Below are positions 23,735 through 31,599 of a stretch of 64,000 nt of DNA, one piece after another. This DNA is from Streptomyces sp. NBC_01381 (GTDB lineage: Bacteria; Actinomycetota; Actinomycetes; Streptomycetales; Streptomycetaceae): contig NZ_JAPEPI010000002.1 of assembly GCF_026340305.1 (NCBI RefSeq), positions 1,178,001-1,242,000 on the forward strand, given 5' to 3'. The notes beneath the pieces are model-generated. The model was not told the origin of the DNA. It saw nothing but the letters and a program-made list of their open reading frames with translations, and ran no database searches. The translations under genes were made by a program, and so were the position numbers. The stretch's first letter is position 1; every line of letters starts with the position of its first letter.

Positions 23735-23996
23735 CTTCCCGAAAACCCGCTGCGCGGGGGCCTTGTGTGCCGTCATCACCGGCTTCGCCGAGTTCGTCCT
23801 CAAACGCCGGACGGGCTGGAAGGTTCGCCGGGCGGGCTGGAAGGCTCGCCGGATGGGCTGGATGGTTCGCCGGGCGGGCTAGAGGGTTCGCCGGATGGGC
23901 TGGAGGGTTCGCCGGGCGGGTTGGAAGGTTCGCGGGGCGGGTTGGAAGGTTCGCGGGGCGGGTTGGAAGGTTCGTCGGGCGGGTTGGAAGGCCGGG
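23735..23996. repeat. dispersed Streptomyces repeat expanded into a 21-bp tandem array
   Basis: The first part (about 23770-23812), containing CGCCGAGTTCGTCCTCAAAC, is a sequence I know as widespread between Streptomyces genes. From about 23808 to 23996 its last 21 bases (GGGCGGGCTGGAAGGTTCGCC) are repeated nearly nine times with small changes. The minus strand could read as PSNPPGE heptapeptides, but no start or gene context supports translation. The array fills the gap between two convergent genes. Confidence 0.8.
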
Positions 23997-24012
23997 TGGC
24001 CACCGCCCGACG

Positions 24013-25185
24013 TCACGAGGTCGTCGTGCTCGCCCCGCCCGGCGGGAGGGATGCCAGTGCGTTCGGGACCTCCTCCACCCTCTCCACCAAGGCGATCGTC
24101 GGCTCCATCGAGCGGTCCCGCGCCAGCGCCTGCAGCAGGGGCCAGGCCGGGAGCTTCTGTGTCCAGTGCGTGCGGTTGACCAGGACCATTGGCGCCGGTT
24201 CGCCCCGGGACTCGTAGTAGTTGGGGGTCGCCGCGTCGAAGATCTCCTGGACCGTGCCCGCCGCGCCGGGCAGGAAGACGACGCCCGCGTTCGAGCGGGC
24301 GAGCAGGCCGTCCTCCCGGGTGGCGTTGGCGAAGTACTTGGCCAGGTGGGTGGCGAAGGCGTTCGGCGGCTCGTGGCCGTAGAACCAGGTGGGGATGCCC
24401 ACCGACGCGCCGCCGTCCGGCCAGCGCTCACGGACGTCGAAGGCCGCCCGCGCCCACTCGGTGATCGACGGGGTGAAGGAAGGGGCCTTGGAGAGGAGTT
24501 CCAGTGCCTCGTCCAGCATCTCGTCGCGGAAGACTGACGCGTACGCGCCCAGGTTCGCGGCCTCCATGGCGCCGGGGCCGCCGCCCGTCGCGACCACGAA
24601 ACCCGCGCGGGCGAGCGAACGGCCGAGCCGCGCCGCACCCTCGTACGCTTCCGAGCCACGGGCCATCGCGTGGCCGCCCATGACGCCCACCACCCGTGCG
24701 CCGACGAGCAGTTCGTCGAGGGCGTCGGAGATCGCGTCGTCGTGGATCGCGCGGAGCATCGAGGAGAAGATGTCCCCGTCCGCCTTGGTCTCCTGGAACC
24801 AGGCGTACGCGCGGGCGTCCGGCGTCGCGTCGTACCCGCCTTCGGCGAGCCCGGCGAACAACTCGTCGGGTGTGTAGAGAAGGCCTCGGTACGGGTCGAA
24901 CGGCAGACCCGGCACCGGCGGGAACACCAGCGCCCCCGCGGCCCGCATCGCGTCGGCCGCGCCCTCTTCCATCAGACAGCCGAGGAAGACGGCGCCCTTG
25001 GCGGCGCAGGACCGCAGCACCTGCGTACGCTCCGTCAGATCTATGCCCTGGACGCGGACTCCCGCCAGCGAGCCCCGCGCGGCGACCTCGTCGAACTCGG
25101 CGAGGGTCTCGATCTCACGGTCGCCGCCCGGGAGTTGGGCGGGCGATGACGCGTGGGCGGATGCGGGTTCGGGAGTCGACTGCAT
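24013..25185 (-). CDS. LOG-family nucleotide-binding protein
   Basis: A 390-residue protein with a Rossmann-like LOG (Lonely Guy) domain in its middle and C-terminal part: VGVMGGHAMARGS, VATGGGPGAMEAANLGAY, and VVFLPGAAGTVQEIFDA. The canonical PGGxGTxxE motif reads PGAAGTVQE, with Gly to Ala at the second position. LOG enzymes release cytokinin-like bases from nucleoside monophosphates, and other members are lysine decarboxylase-like proteins of unclear role. The N-terminal 150 residues are an extra domain. The substrate is unknown. Confidence 0.82.
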   Translation of the reverse strand: MQSTPEPASAHASSPAQLPGGDREIETLAEFDEVAARGSLAGVRVQGIDLTERTQVLRSCAAKGAVFLGCLMEEGAADAMRAAGALVFPPVPGLPFDPYRGLLYTPDELFAGLAEGGYDATPDARAYAWFQETKADGDIFSSMLRAIHDDAISDALDELLVGARVVGVMGGHAMARGSEAYEGAARLGRSLARAGFVVATGGGPGAMEAANLGAYASVFRDEMLDEALELLSKAPSFTPSITEWARAAFDVRERWPDGGASVGIPTWFYGHEPPNAFATHLAKYFANATREDGLLARSNAGVVFLPGAAGTVQEIFDAATPNYYESRGEPAPMVLVNRTHWTQKLPAWPLLQALARDRSMEPTIALVERVEEVPNALASLPPGGASTTTS

Positions 25186-25222
25186 CCGCCCATGCTAAGC
25201 AGGCACCGCCGGGCCGTCGTGC

Positions 25223-25627
25223 TCAGCCCTCGACGGCGGTCGGGTCCATCCACATGATCTCCCACGTGTGGCCGTCCAGGTCGTCGAAGCTGCGGCCGTA
25301 CATCATGCCGTAGTCCTGCGTACGGCCCTCGGTGGCGCCGGCCGCCACGGCCTTGTCGACCAGCTCGTCGACCTTCTCGCGGCTCTCGGCGCTCAGACAG
25401 AGCAGCGCCTCGCTGGTCGTGGTCGAGTCCGCGATCTGCTTCGTCGTGAAGTCCTGGTAGCGCTTCTTGCCGAGCATCATCGCGACGATGGTGTCGCTGA
25501 TCACGACGCAGGCGCAGTCGTCCGTGGTGAACTGCGGGTTGATCGTGTAGCCGAGCTCCGTGAAGAACTTCTTCGTGCTGTCGACGTCGTTCACGGCGAG
25601 GTTGACGAAGATCATCTGCTGGTACAT
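25223..25627 (-). CDS. VOC-superfamily (glyoxalase/bleomycin-resistance fold) protein
   Basis: A 134-residue single VOC module pair. The start MYQQMIFVNLAVNDVDSTKKF, the repeated beta-alpha-beta pattern and the end RSFDDLDGHTWEIMWMD, with the metal-type Glu in WEI, are typical. ATG 25627 is chosen because the fold begins there. Such proteins often act as dioxygenases, isomerases or binding proteins; nothing nearby suggests which. It is separate from the LOG gene by 37 bases and may be co-transcribed with it. Confidence 0.82.
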   Translation of the reverse strand: MYQQMIFVNLAVNDVDSTKKFFTELGYTINPQFTTDDCACVVISDTIVAMMLGKKRYQDFTTKQIADSTTTSEALLCLSAESREKVDELVDKAVAAGATEGRTQDYGMMYGRSFDDLDGHTWEIMWMDPTAVEG

Positions 25628-25737
25628 GAGTGTCTCTCCCGTTGAGCTCTGTGTGGTTGGTGCGTCGTGTGCCGTACGGAGGGGTAGACGTCCGTTCGAC
25701 GCGGAACTCATCGGAGGACGCGAACTTTTTTCTCCGG

Positions 25738-25805
25738 CTCGGACGACAGGCAGCCTCGGACGACAGGCAGCCTCGGACGAGCGGCAGCCTCACACGAGAG
25801 GCAGT
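25738..25805. repeat. 17-bp tandem repeat at the end of the ABC permease gene
   Basis: Four copies of a 17-base unit (CTCGGACGACAGGCAGC-like), the last one diverged. The permease stop codon (25790-25792) falls in the fourth copy, so the repeat lies just downstream of the gene and forms its final codons. Confidence 0.75.
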
Positions 25806-26968
25806 GCCGCCAGCTCCGCCACCAACCACGTCAGCGGGCCGAACAAGGCCGCGAGCGCGCCCGCACGCAGCGCCGCCGAGCCGCGCAGCATCGTCATCGG
25901 CGCCCCCAGCTGCAGCAGCGCGGCCGTCGTGTCCGAGCGCGCGTTCTTCGCCTCGATCGCGGCCGTGGCCAGGGTGAGGACCGCGCAGCCCACGACGAGC
26001 AGCGAGCCGAGCGTGGTCAGCGGACCGATGTCGGGGCGGCTGCCGGAGTACAGCGACAGCGCCGCGTACCCGCCCGACGCCACCGCGCACAGCACCCCGA
26101 GCGGCCGGCCGATCCGCCGCGCCTCCTCCTGGAGCGCGCGCCCCGCGAGCAGCCGCATCGCGCCGGGCCGTACCGACTGCAGGATTCGTCCGCAGAGGTA
26201 GGTGAGGCCGGGCCCCGCGACCGCAAGGCCGAGCGCCGTGAGCCCCCATCCGGCGAGCACACCCCCGGAGCCGCCGTTGAGGCCGCCCGGCATGGCGAGG
26301 GCTGACTCCCCGGCGGCCCCGCCCGCCCGGCTCGCGTACGTCTCGACGGCGAGACCCGCGGCGAGCAGCGCGACACCCCAGGGCAGCCCGCTCGGGGCGG
26401 CAGCGGGGGCGTCCGGCCGCTCCGGGTCGTCCTGCTCCTGCTGGGTGCCGCGCTTCGCGGGGCGCGGCCGGAGCACGAGGGCGCTGGCCACCGAGGCGGT
26501 CAGCGGCACCAGGGTGAGCAGGGTCAGCGCGGCGGCGAGCGGCAACGGCGTGTCGGCGGCGAGCAGTTCGGCCGCCGCACCGTCGAACGGGAGCCCTGTC
26601 AGATCGCCCCGCAGGTGCAGGAAGAACAGCAGCGCCACCATCGAGCCGAGCGAGCAGGCCACGGCCGTGGAGATCGCGGCGAGCACCGTGAGCCGGGCCG
26701 GGCCGAGCCCCACGGCGGAGAGTCCGGAGCGCGGCCGCGTCGCCGGATCGGTACGGGCGACGGTGACGGCGAAGTACACGGTGGCGGCGATCGGCGCCAC
26801 GCACCAGGCGAGCCGAAGGGCGGCCCCGCCGGACGCTTCCGGGTGGCCCATCGCGTACCCCAGCGTGCACAGCAGCAGGAAGCCGGTGCCCGCCGAAGCG
26901 GCGGCGACGAGCAGGCGGCGCAGCTGGACCAGGGGACGGGCGCCGCGGGCTAGACGGAGAGCGAGCAC
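25790..26968 (-). CDS. ABC-transporter permease-like membrane protein
   Basis: A 392-residue integral membrane protein with about ten hydrophobic segments, for example FLLLCTLGYAMGH, LAWCVAPIAATVYFAVTV and LGSLLVVGCAVLTLATAA. It overlaps the end of an upstream ATPase gene by 19 bases, so it is the membrane partner of that ATPase. The order of segments loosely resembles FtsX/MacB-type exporters of Actinobacteria but I see no sure MacB domain. The substrate is unknown. Confidence 0.72.
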   Translation of the reverse strand: MLALRLARGARPLVQLRRLLVAAASAGTGFLLLCTLGYAMGHPEASGGAALRLAWCVAPIAATVYFAVTVARTDPATRPRSGLSAVGLGPARLTVLAAISTAVACSLGSMVALLFFLHLRGDLTGLPFDGAAAELLAADTPLPLAAALTLLTLVPLTASVASALVLRPRPAKRGTQQEQDDPERPDAPAAAPSGLPWGVALLAAGLAVETYASRAGGAAGESALAMPGGLNGGSGGVLAGWGLTALGLAVAGPGLTYLCGRILQSVRPGAMRLLAGRALQEEARRIGRPLGVLCAVASGGYAALSLYSGSRPDIGPLTTLGSLLVVGCAVLTLATAAIEAKNARSDTTAALLQLGAPMTMLRGSAALRAGALAALFGPLTWLVAELAALPLV

Positions 26969-27774
26969 GCGGCCCGGCCTTCCGCGTCGGCGTCGCCCGC
27001 GACGGAGCCCTCACCCGAGCCCTCGCCGGCGTCCGCGTCCGCCCTGGTGGCCGGGGCGGCATCACCCGCCGCCTCCGGCAGATGCACCGTGTTCACGCGC
27101 CGCCCGTCCAGCAGCGGGACCGTGCGGTCGGCGAGGGCCGCGACCTCGGCGTCGTGCGTGGCAAGGACCACCGTGATGCCGTGCGAGCGGGCCGCGGTCG
27201 TCAGCGTACGAAGGACGTGTGCGCGGTCGGCGCGGTGCAGGGGCGCGGTCGGCTCGTCGGCGAAGATCACCGGCGGCATGGTGACCAGGGCGCGGGCGAT
27301 GACGACGCGCTGGCGCTGGGCCTGGAGCAGGGCGTGCGGACGCTTGCGGGCGCAGTCGCCGATGTCGAGGCGCTCCATCCACTCCTGGGCGACGGTCCGG
27401 GAGCCGCGGTTCGACGTGCCGCGCAGCATCAGCGGCAGCGCGACGTTCTCCCAGGCGGTGAGCTCGGGCACCAGGTGCGGCTCCGGGTCGATCCAGCCGA
27501 AGCGGTCGCGGCGCAGTCGCTCGCGGACCGCGAGGCCCATCGTGTGCACCGGCGTGCTGTTGAACCAGACCTCGCCCCGCTCGGGCAGGAGCTGGCCGGA
27601 GAGGCAGCGCAGGAGAGTCGTCTTGCCGCTGCCGCGCGGGCCGCTGACGGCGAGGATCTCGCCCTCGCGGACACCGATCGATACGCCGGTGAGCGCGGGC
27701 GAGCCGTTGTGTGTGACGTGTAGAGCGCGTGCCCACAGCACGTCGTTGTCCGGCGGGGCCACCATCACGTACAC
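26950..27774 (-). CDS. ABC-transporter ATP-binding protein with degenerate signature motif
   Basis: A 274-residue ATPase of the LolD/MacB-like type. Walker A GPRGSGKTT, Walker B VIFADEPT and the switch His in LATHDAEVAALADR are intact. The ABC signature, normally LSGGQ, reads LLQAQRQRVVIARAL, missing both glycines. That should weaken ATP sandwiching and may mark slow or regulatory ATPase activity. A 45-residue acidic Asp/Glu/Gly/Ala tail follows the domain. ATG 27774 is used; a GTG at 27762 also fits. Confidence 0.82.
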   Translation of the reverse strand: MYVMVAPPDNDVLWARALHVTHNGSPALTGVSIGVREGEILAVSGPRGSGKTTLLRCLSGQLLPERGEVWFNSTPVHTMGLAVRERLRRDRFGWIDPEPHLVPELTAWENVALPLMLRGTSNRGSRTVAQEWMERLDIGDCARKRPHALLQAQRQRVVIARALVTMPPVIFADEPTAPLHRADRAHVLRTLTTAARSHGITVVLATHDAEVAALADRTVPLLDGRRVNTVHLPEAAGDAAPATRADADAGEGSGEGSVAGDADAEGRAACSLSV

Positions 27775-27880
27775 CTCGGTTCAGATCAGTTTGCCTCCCC
27801 CGTACGGGGGAACGAAGGCGGGGCCGATCGGTCACTGGGCACGCTAGGGATCCAGGCCGCGCTGCCTGGAAACGACGCGG

Positions 27881-27920
27881 CCCGGGGGCGCCCGTTCTCA
27901 CTCGAACGGGCGCCCCCGGG
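27881..27920 (-). terminator. 17-bp hairpin after the aminotransferase gene
   Basis: A perfect inverted repeat (27881-27897 and 27904-27920) with a six-base loop lies between the class III aminotransferase end and the ABC ATPase start. Confidence 0.82.
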
Positions 27921-27945
27921 GCCGGTGTTGATCCGTCTGTACGGA

Positions 27946-29325
27946 CTACAGCTTCGTCCAGGCCTCCGTGAGGACCTGCCGCAGGATGCCCTCGATCTCG
28001 TCGAAGGTGTCCTGGTTGGAGATCAGCGGCGGGGCCAGCTGGACGACCGGGTCGCCACGGTCGTCGGCGCGGCAGTACAGGCCGTTGTCGTAGAGCGCCT
28101 TGGAGAGGAAGCCGTAGAGCACGCGCTCCGTCTCCTCGTCGTTGAACGTCTCCTTGGTGGCCTTGTCCTTCACCAGCTCGATGCCGTAGAAGAAGCCGTT
28201 GCCTCGGACGTCGCCGACGATCGGCAGGTCGTGCAGCTTCTGCAGGGTCTGGTGGAACGCGCCCTCGTTGTCGAGCACGTGCTGGTTCAGACCCTCCTTC
28301 TCGAAGATGTCGAGGTTGGCGAGGCCGACCGCGGCCGAGACCGGGTGGCCGCCGAAGGTGTAGCCGTGCAGGAAGGTGTTGTCACCCTTGTAGAACGGCT
28401 CGGCGACCTTGTCCGAGACGATGCAGGCACCGATCGGGGAGTAGCCCGAGGTCATGCCCTTGGCGCAGGTGATCATGTCCGGGACGTAGCCGAACTTGTC
28501 ACAGGCGAACATCGTGCCGAGACGGCCGAAGGCGCAGATGACCTCGTCGGAGACGAGCAGCACGTCGTACTTGTCGCAGATCTCGCGCACGCGCTGGAAG
28601 TAGCCGGGCGGCGGCGGGAAGCAGCCACCGGCGTTCTGCACGGGCTCGAGGAACACGGCCGCGACGGTCTCGGGGCCCTCGAAGAGGATCTCCTGCTCGA
28701 TCTGGTCGGCAGCCCAGCGGCCGAAGGCCTCCGGGTCGTCACCGTGGATCGGGGCGCGGTAAATGTTCGTGTTCGGCACCTTGTGCGCGCCCGGGACGAG
28801 CGGCTCGAAGGGGGCCTTCAGGGCGGGCAGACCGGTGATGGACAGGGCGCCCTGCGGGGTGCCGTGGTAGGCGACCGCGCGGGAGATGACCTTGTACTTC
28901 GTGTGGTTGCCGGTGAGCTTGTGGTACTGCTTCGCGAGCTTCCACGCGGTCTCGACGGCCTCGCCGCCACCGGTGGTGAAGAAGACCTTGTTCAGGTCGC
29001 CCGGAGCGTAGTCCGCGAGGCGCTCGGCGAGCTCGACGGCCTTCGGGTGGGCGTAGCTCCACACCGGGAAGAAGGCCAGCTCCTGAGCCTGCTTGTACGC
29101 GGTCTCTGCGAGCTCGTGACGACCGTGGCCGGCGTTGACGACGAACAGGCCGGAGAGGCCGTCGAGGTACTTCTTGCCCTTGTCGTCGAAGATGTAGGTG
29201 CCCTCGCCACGCACGATGGTGGGAACGGGCGCGTTCTCGTACGACGACATGCGGGTGAAGTGCATCCACAGGTGGTCGTACGCGGTCTGGCTGAGGTCCT
29301 TGCTCACGGCTATCGGGTTCCCCAC
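27946..29325 (-). CDS. class III aminotransferase, putative polyamine/omega-amino acid transaminase
   Basis: A PLP enzyme of 459 residues. TTGGGEAVETAWKLA binds the phosphate, LLVSDEVICAFGRLGTMFA holds the Asp that contacts the PLP ring nitrogen, and ITCAKGMTSGYSPIGACI carries the Schiff-base lysine. Context (aldehyde dehydrogenase, PotD-like protein and Lrp regulator around it) points to transamination of putrescine, cadaverine or beta-alanine-type amines to aldehydes, the first step towards GABA. The name aspartate aminotransferase family is also used for it. It overlaps the upstream regulator gene by 16 bases. Confidence 0.88.
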   Translation of the reverse strand: MGNPIAVSKDLSQTAYDHLWMHFTRMSSYENAPVPTIVRGEGTYIFDDKGKKYLDGLSGLFVVNAGHGRHELAETAYKQAQELAFFPVWSYAHPKAVELAERLADYAPGDLNKVFFTTGGGEAVETAWKLAKQYHKLTGNHTKYKVISRAVAYHGTPQGALSITGLPALKAPFEPLVPGAHKVPNTNIYRAPIHGDDPEAFGRWAADQIEQEILFEGPETVAAVFLEPVQNAGGCFPPPPGYFQRVREICDKYDVLLVSDEVICAFGRLGTMFACDKFGYVPDMITCAKGMTSGYSPIGACIVSDKVAEPFYKGDNTFLHGYTFGGHPVSAAVGLANLDIFEKEGLNQHVLDNEGAFHQTLQKLHDLPIVGDVRGNGFFYGIELVKDKATKETFNDEETERVLYGFLSKALYDNGLYCRADDRGDPVVQLAPPLISNQDTFDEIEGILRQVLTEAWTKL

Positions 29326-29807
29326 ATATAGGTCTGCTTCTTGAGCTTCAGGTAGACGAAGCTCTCGGTGGAGCGCACGCCGGGGAGGGCGCGGATGCGC
29401 TTGTTGATCACTTCGAGAAGGTGGTCGTCGTCCTCGCAGACGACCTCCACCATCAGGTCGAAGGAGCCCGCGGTCATCACCACGTACTCACACTCGGCCA
29501 TGACTGTCAGCGCCTCAGCGACAGGATCCAGATCGCCCTCGACATTGATGCCGACCATCGCCTGCCGTCGGAATCCCACGGTGAGCGGGTCCGTGACGGC
29601 GACGATCTGCATCACGCCCTGGTCGAGCAGCTTCTGGACGCGCTGCCGTACGGCTGCCTCGGACAGGCCCACGGCCTTGCCGATGGCGGCGTACGGACGG
29701 CGTCCGTCCTCCTGAAGCTGTTCGATGATCGCCAGGGAGACGGCGTCGATGGACGAAGAACCGTTCCCGTGTCGGGAACTGCTGGAATCTGCGCTGCGAC
29801 TGGCCAC
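29310..29807 (-). CDS. Lrp/AsnC family regulator of the polyamine cluster
   Basis: A regulator with an N-terminal helix-turn-helix (DAVSLAIIEQLQEDGRRPYAAI, LSEAAVRQRVQKLLDQGVMQI) and a C-terminal RAM ligand-binding domain (VMTAGSFDLMVEVVCEDDDHLLEVI, RSTESFVYLKL). GTG 29807 gives 165 residues, the normal size; an ATG at 29885 would add a Ser-rich extension. It lies head to head with the aldehyde dehydrogenase gene, with a perfect palindrome between, and overlaps the transaminase. A regulator of polyamine use has been described at the corresponding locus of S. coelicolor, to my recollection, but I cannot verify the match. Confidence 0.85.
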   Translation of the reverse strand: MASRSADSSSSRHGNGSSSIDAVSLAIIEQLQEDGRRPYAAIGKAVGLSEAAVRQRVQKLLDQGVMQIVAVTDPLTVGFRRQAMVGINVEGDLDPVAEALTVMAECEYVVMTAGSFDLMVEVVCEDDDHLLEVINKRIRALPGVRSTESFVYLKLKKQTYMWGTR

Positions 29808-29941
29808 GACCCCATGGTGCACGGGACTCGACAGTTCCGCAAGGCCAGATCGATGAAATTCGTTGTTTGGAGCTTCGAACGTCACGGATTTCGCAGTTCT
29901 GGGCCTGCAGGTATGTTGAAAGCGTCTGTAGAACGACTAGG

Positions 29942-29958
29942 GTGGATGTCTCATCCAC
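29942..29958. promoter_or_regulatory. 17-bp perfect palindrome, candidate operator
   Basis: GTGGATG, three bases, CATCCAC. It lies 21 bases before the GTG of the aldehyde dehydrogenase and between it and the divergent Lrp/AsnC gene, so binding there could block translation or transcription start. AsnC-family sites are often short palindromes of this kind. Confidence 0.55.
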
Positions 29959-29979
29959 TGGACATCAGGAGGGCAGGAC

Positions 29980-31419
29980 GTGACCACCGAGCTGCGCCGT
30001 CTGCGTAACTACATCAACGGCGAATTCCGGGATGCCGCCGACGGCCGGACCACCGAGGTGGTCAACCCCGCCACCGGCGAGTCCTACGCCACCGCGCCGC
30101 TGTCGGGACAGAGCGACGTCGACGCCGCCATGGAGGCGGCCGCGGCCGCGTTCCCCGCCTGGCGTGACCTGACGCCCGCCGAGCGCCAGAAGGCCCTGCT
30201 GAAGATCGCCGACGCGTTCGAGGAGCGCGCCGAGGAGCTCATCGCGGCCGAGGTCGAGAACACGGGCAAGCCGATCGGACTCACGCGGTCCGAGGAGATC
30301 CCGCCCATGGTCGACCAGATCCGCTTCTTCGCGGGTGCGGCCCGGATGCTCGAAGGCCGCGCGGCCGGCGAGTACATGGAGGGTCTGACCTCCATCATCC
30401 GCCGCGAGCCGATCGGCGTCTGCGCGCAGGTCGCGCCCTGGAACTACCCGATGATGATGGGTGTATGGAAGTTCGCCCCGGCGCTCGCCGCGGGCAACAC
30501 CGTCGTCCTCAAGCCCTCGGACACGACCCCCGCGTCGACCGTCCTGATGGCCGAGATCATCGGCTCGATCGTCCCCAAGGGCGTCTTCAACGTCGTCTGC
30601 GGCGACCGTGACACGGGCCGCGCGATGGTCGAGCACCACACCCCGGCGATGGCCTCCATCACCGGCTCCGTGCGCGCCGGCATGCAGGTCGCCGAGTCCG
30701 CATCCAAGGACCTCAAGCGGGTCCACCTGGAGCTGGGCGGCAAGGCGCCGGTCGTCGTCTTCGAGGACGCCGACATCGCCAAGGCCGTCGAGGACATCTC
30801 GGTGGCGGGCTTCTTCAACGCGGGCCAGGACTGTACGGCCGCCACGCGCGTGCTCGTCCACGAGTCCATCCACGACGAGTTCGTGACGGCGCTCGCCAAG
30901 GCCGCCGCCGACACGAAGACCGGCCAGCCGGACGACGAGGACGTGCTCTTCGGCCCGCTCAACAACGCCAACCAGCTGAAGCAGGTCTCCGGCTTCATCG
31001 ACCGCCTTCCGGCGCACGCCAAGGTCGAGGCGGGCGGCCGGCGGGTCGGCGAGAAGGGCTACTTCTACGCCCCGACCGTCGTCTCGGGCCTCAAGCAGGA
31101 CGACGAGATCATCCAGAACGAGGTCTTCGGCCCGGTCATCACCGTCCAGTCCTTCACGGACGAGGCGCAGGCCGTGTCGTACGCGAACGGCGTGGACTAC
31201 GCCCTGGCGTCCTCGGTCTGGACGCAGAACCACGCGCGCGCCATGCGCATGTCCAAGGTCCTCGACTTCGGCTGCGTCTGGATCAACACGCACATCCCGC
31301 TGGTCGCGGAGATGCCGCACGGCGGCTTCAAGAAGTCCGGCTACGGCAAGGACCTTTCGGCGTACGGCTTCGACGACTACACGCGCATCAAGCACGTCAT
31401 GACGTCGATCGAGGGCTAG
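29980..31419 (+). CDS. aminobutyraldehyde-type NAD-dependent aldehyde dehydrogenase
   Basis: Oxidises 4-aminobutanal, or its gamma-glutamyl form, to GABA. The 479-residue protein shows the N-x-x motif VAPWNYPM, the NAD-binding ITGSVRAG, the general base LELGGKAP and the nucleophile NAGQDCTAATR. The QDCTA context is typical of PatD/aminobutyraldehyde dehydrogenases. AGGAGGG at 29967-29973 sets GTG 29980. It shares order and many blocks with the second dehydrogenase at 43675. Divergent from the Lrp/AsnC regulator. Confidence 0.92.
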   Translation: MTTELRRLRNYINGEFRDAADGRTTEVVNPATGESYATAPLSGQSDVDAAMEAAAAAFPAWRDLTPAERQKALLKIADAFEERAEELIAAEVENTGKPIGLTRSEEIPPMVDQIRFFAGAARMLEGRAAGEYMEGLTSIIRREPIGVCAQVAPWNYPMMMGVWKFAPALAAGNTVVLKPSDTTPASTVLMAEIIGSIVPKGVFNVVCGDRDTGRAMVEHHTPAMASITGSVRAGMQVAESASKDLKRVHLELGGKAPVVVFEDADIAKAVEDISVAGFFNAGQDCTAATRVLVHESIHDEFVTALAKAAADTKTGQPDDEDVLFGPLNNANQLKQVSGFIDRLPAHAKVEAGGRRVGEKGYFYAPTVVSGLKQDDEIIQNEVFGPVITVQSFTDEAQAVSYANGVDYALASSVWTQNHARAMRMSKVLDFGCVWINTHIPLVAEMPHGGFKKSGYGKDLSAYGFDDYTRIKHVMTSIEG

Positions 31420-31466
31420 TCGCGTCCGCCGGGTTGCTCGTCGCCCTAATGGAGATGCCCGGCCCC

Positions 31467-31502
31467 GCCGCCCCCGCGTACCGTCACGTACGCGGGGGCG
31501 GC
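31467..31502 (+). terminator. hairpin after the aldehyde dehydrogenase gene
   Basis: A 14-bp perfect stem (31467-31480 with 31489-31502), extendable by one C-G pair, followed by a T-rich stretch. It closes the aldehyde dehydrogenase transcript. Confidence 0.82.
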
Positions 31503-31599
31503 TCCGTTGTGTGCTTCCTTCTTTTCCTCTTCTGCAAAAAGATCCGTAGCGCACGCACTCTCCGCCCCCGCTCTTCATGTACTACGGGGGTGTGACCTG

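Noticed and set aside
23808..23996. CRISPR array
   Set aside because: The 21-bp units abut with no spacers and no cas genes are near; it is a plain tandem repeat.
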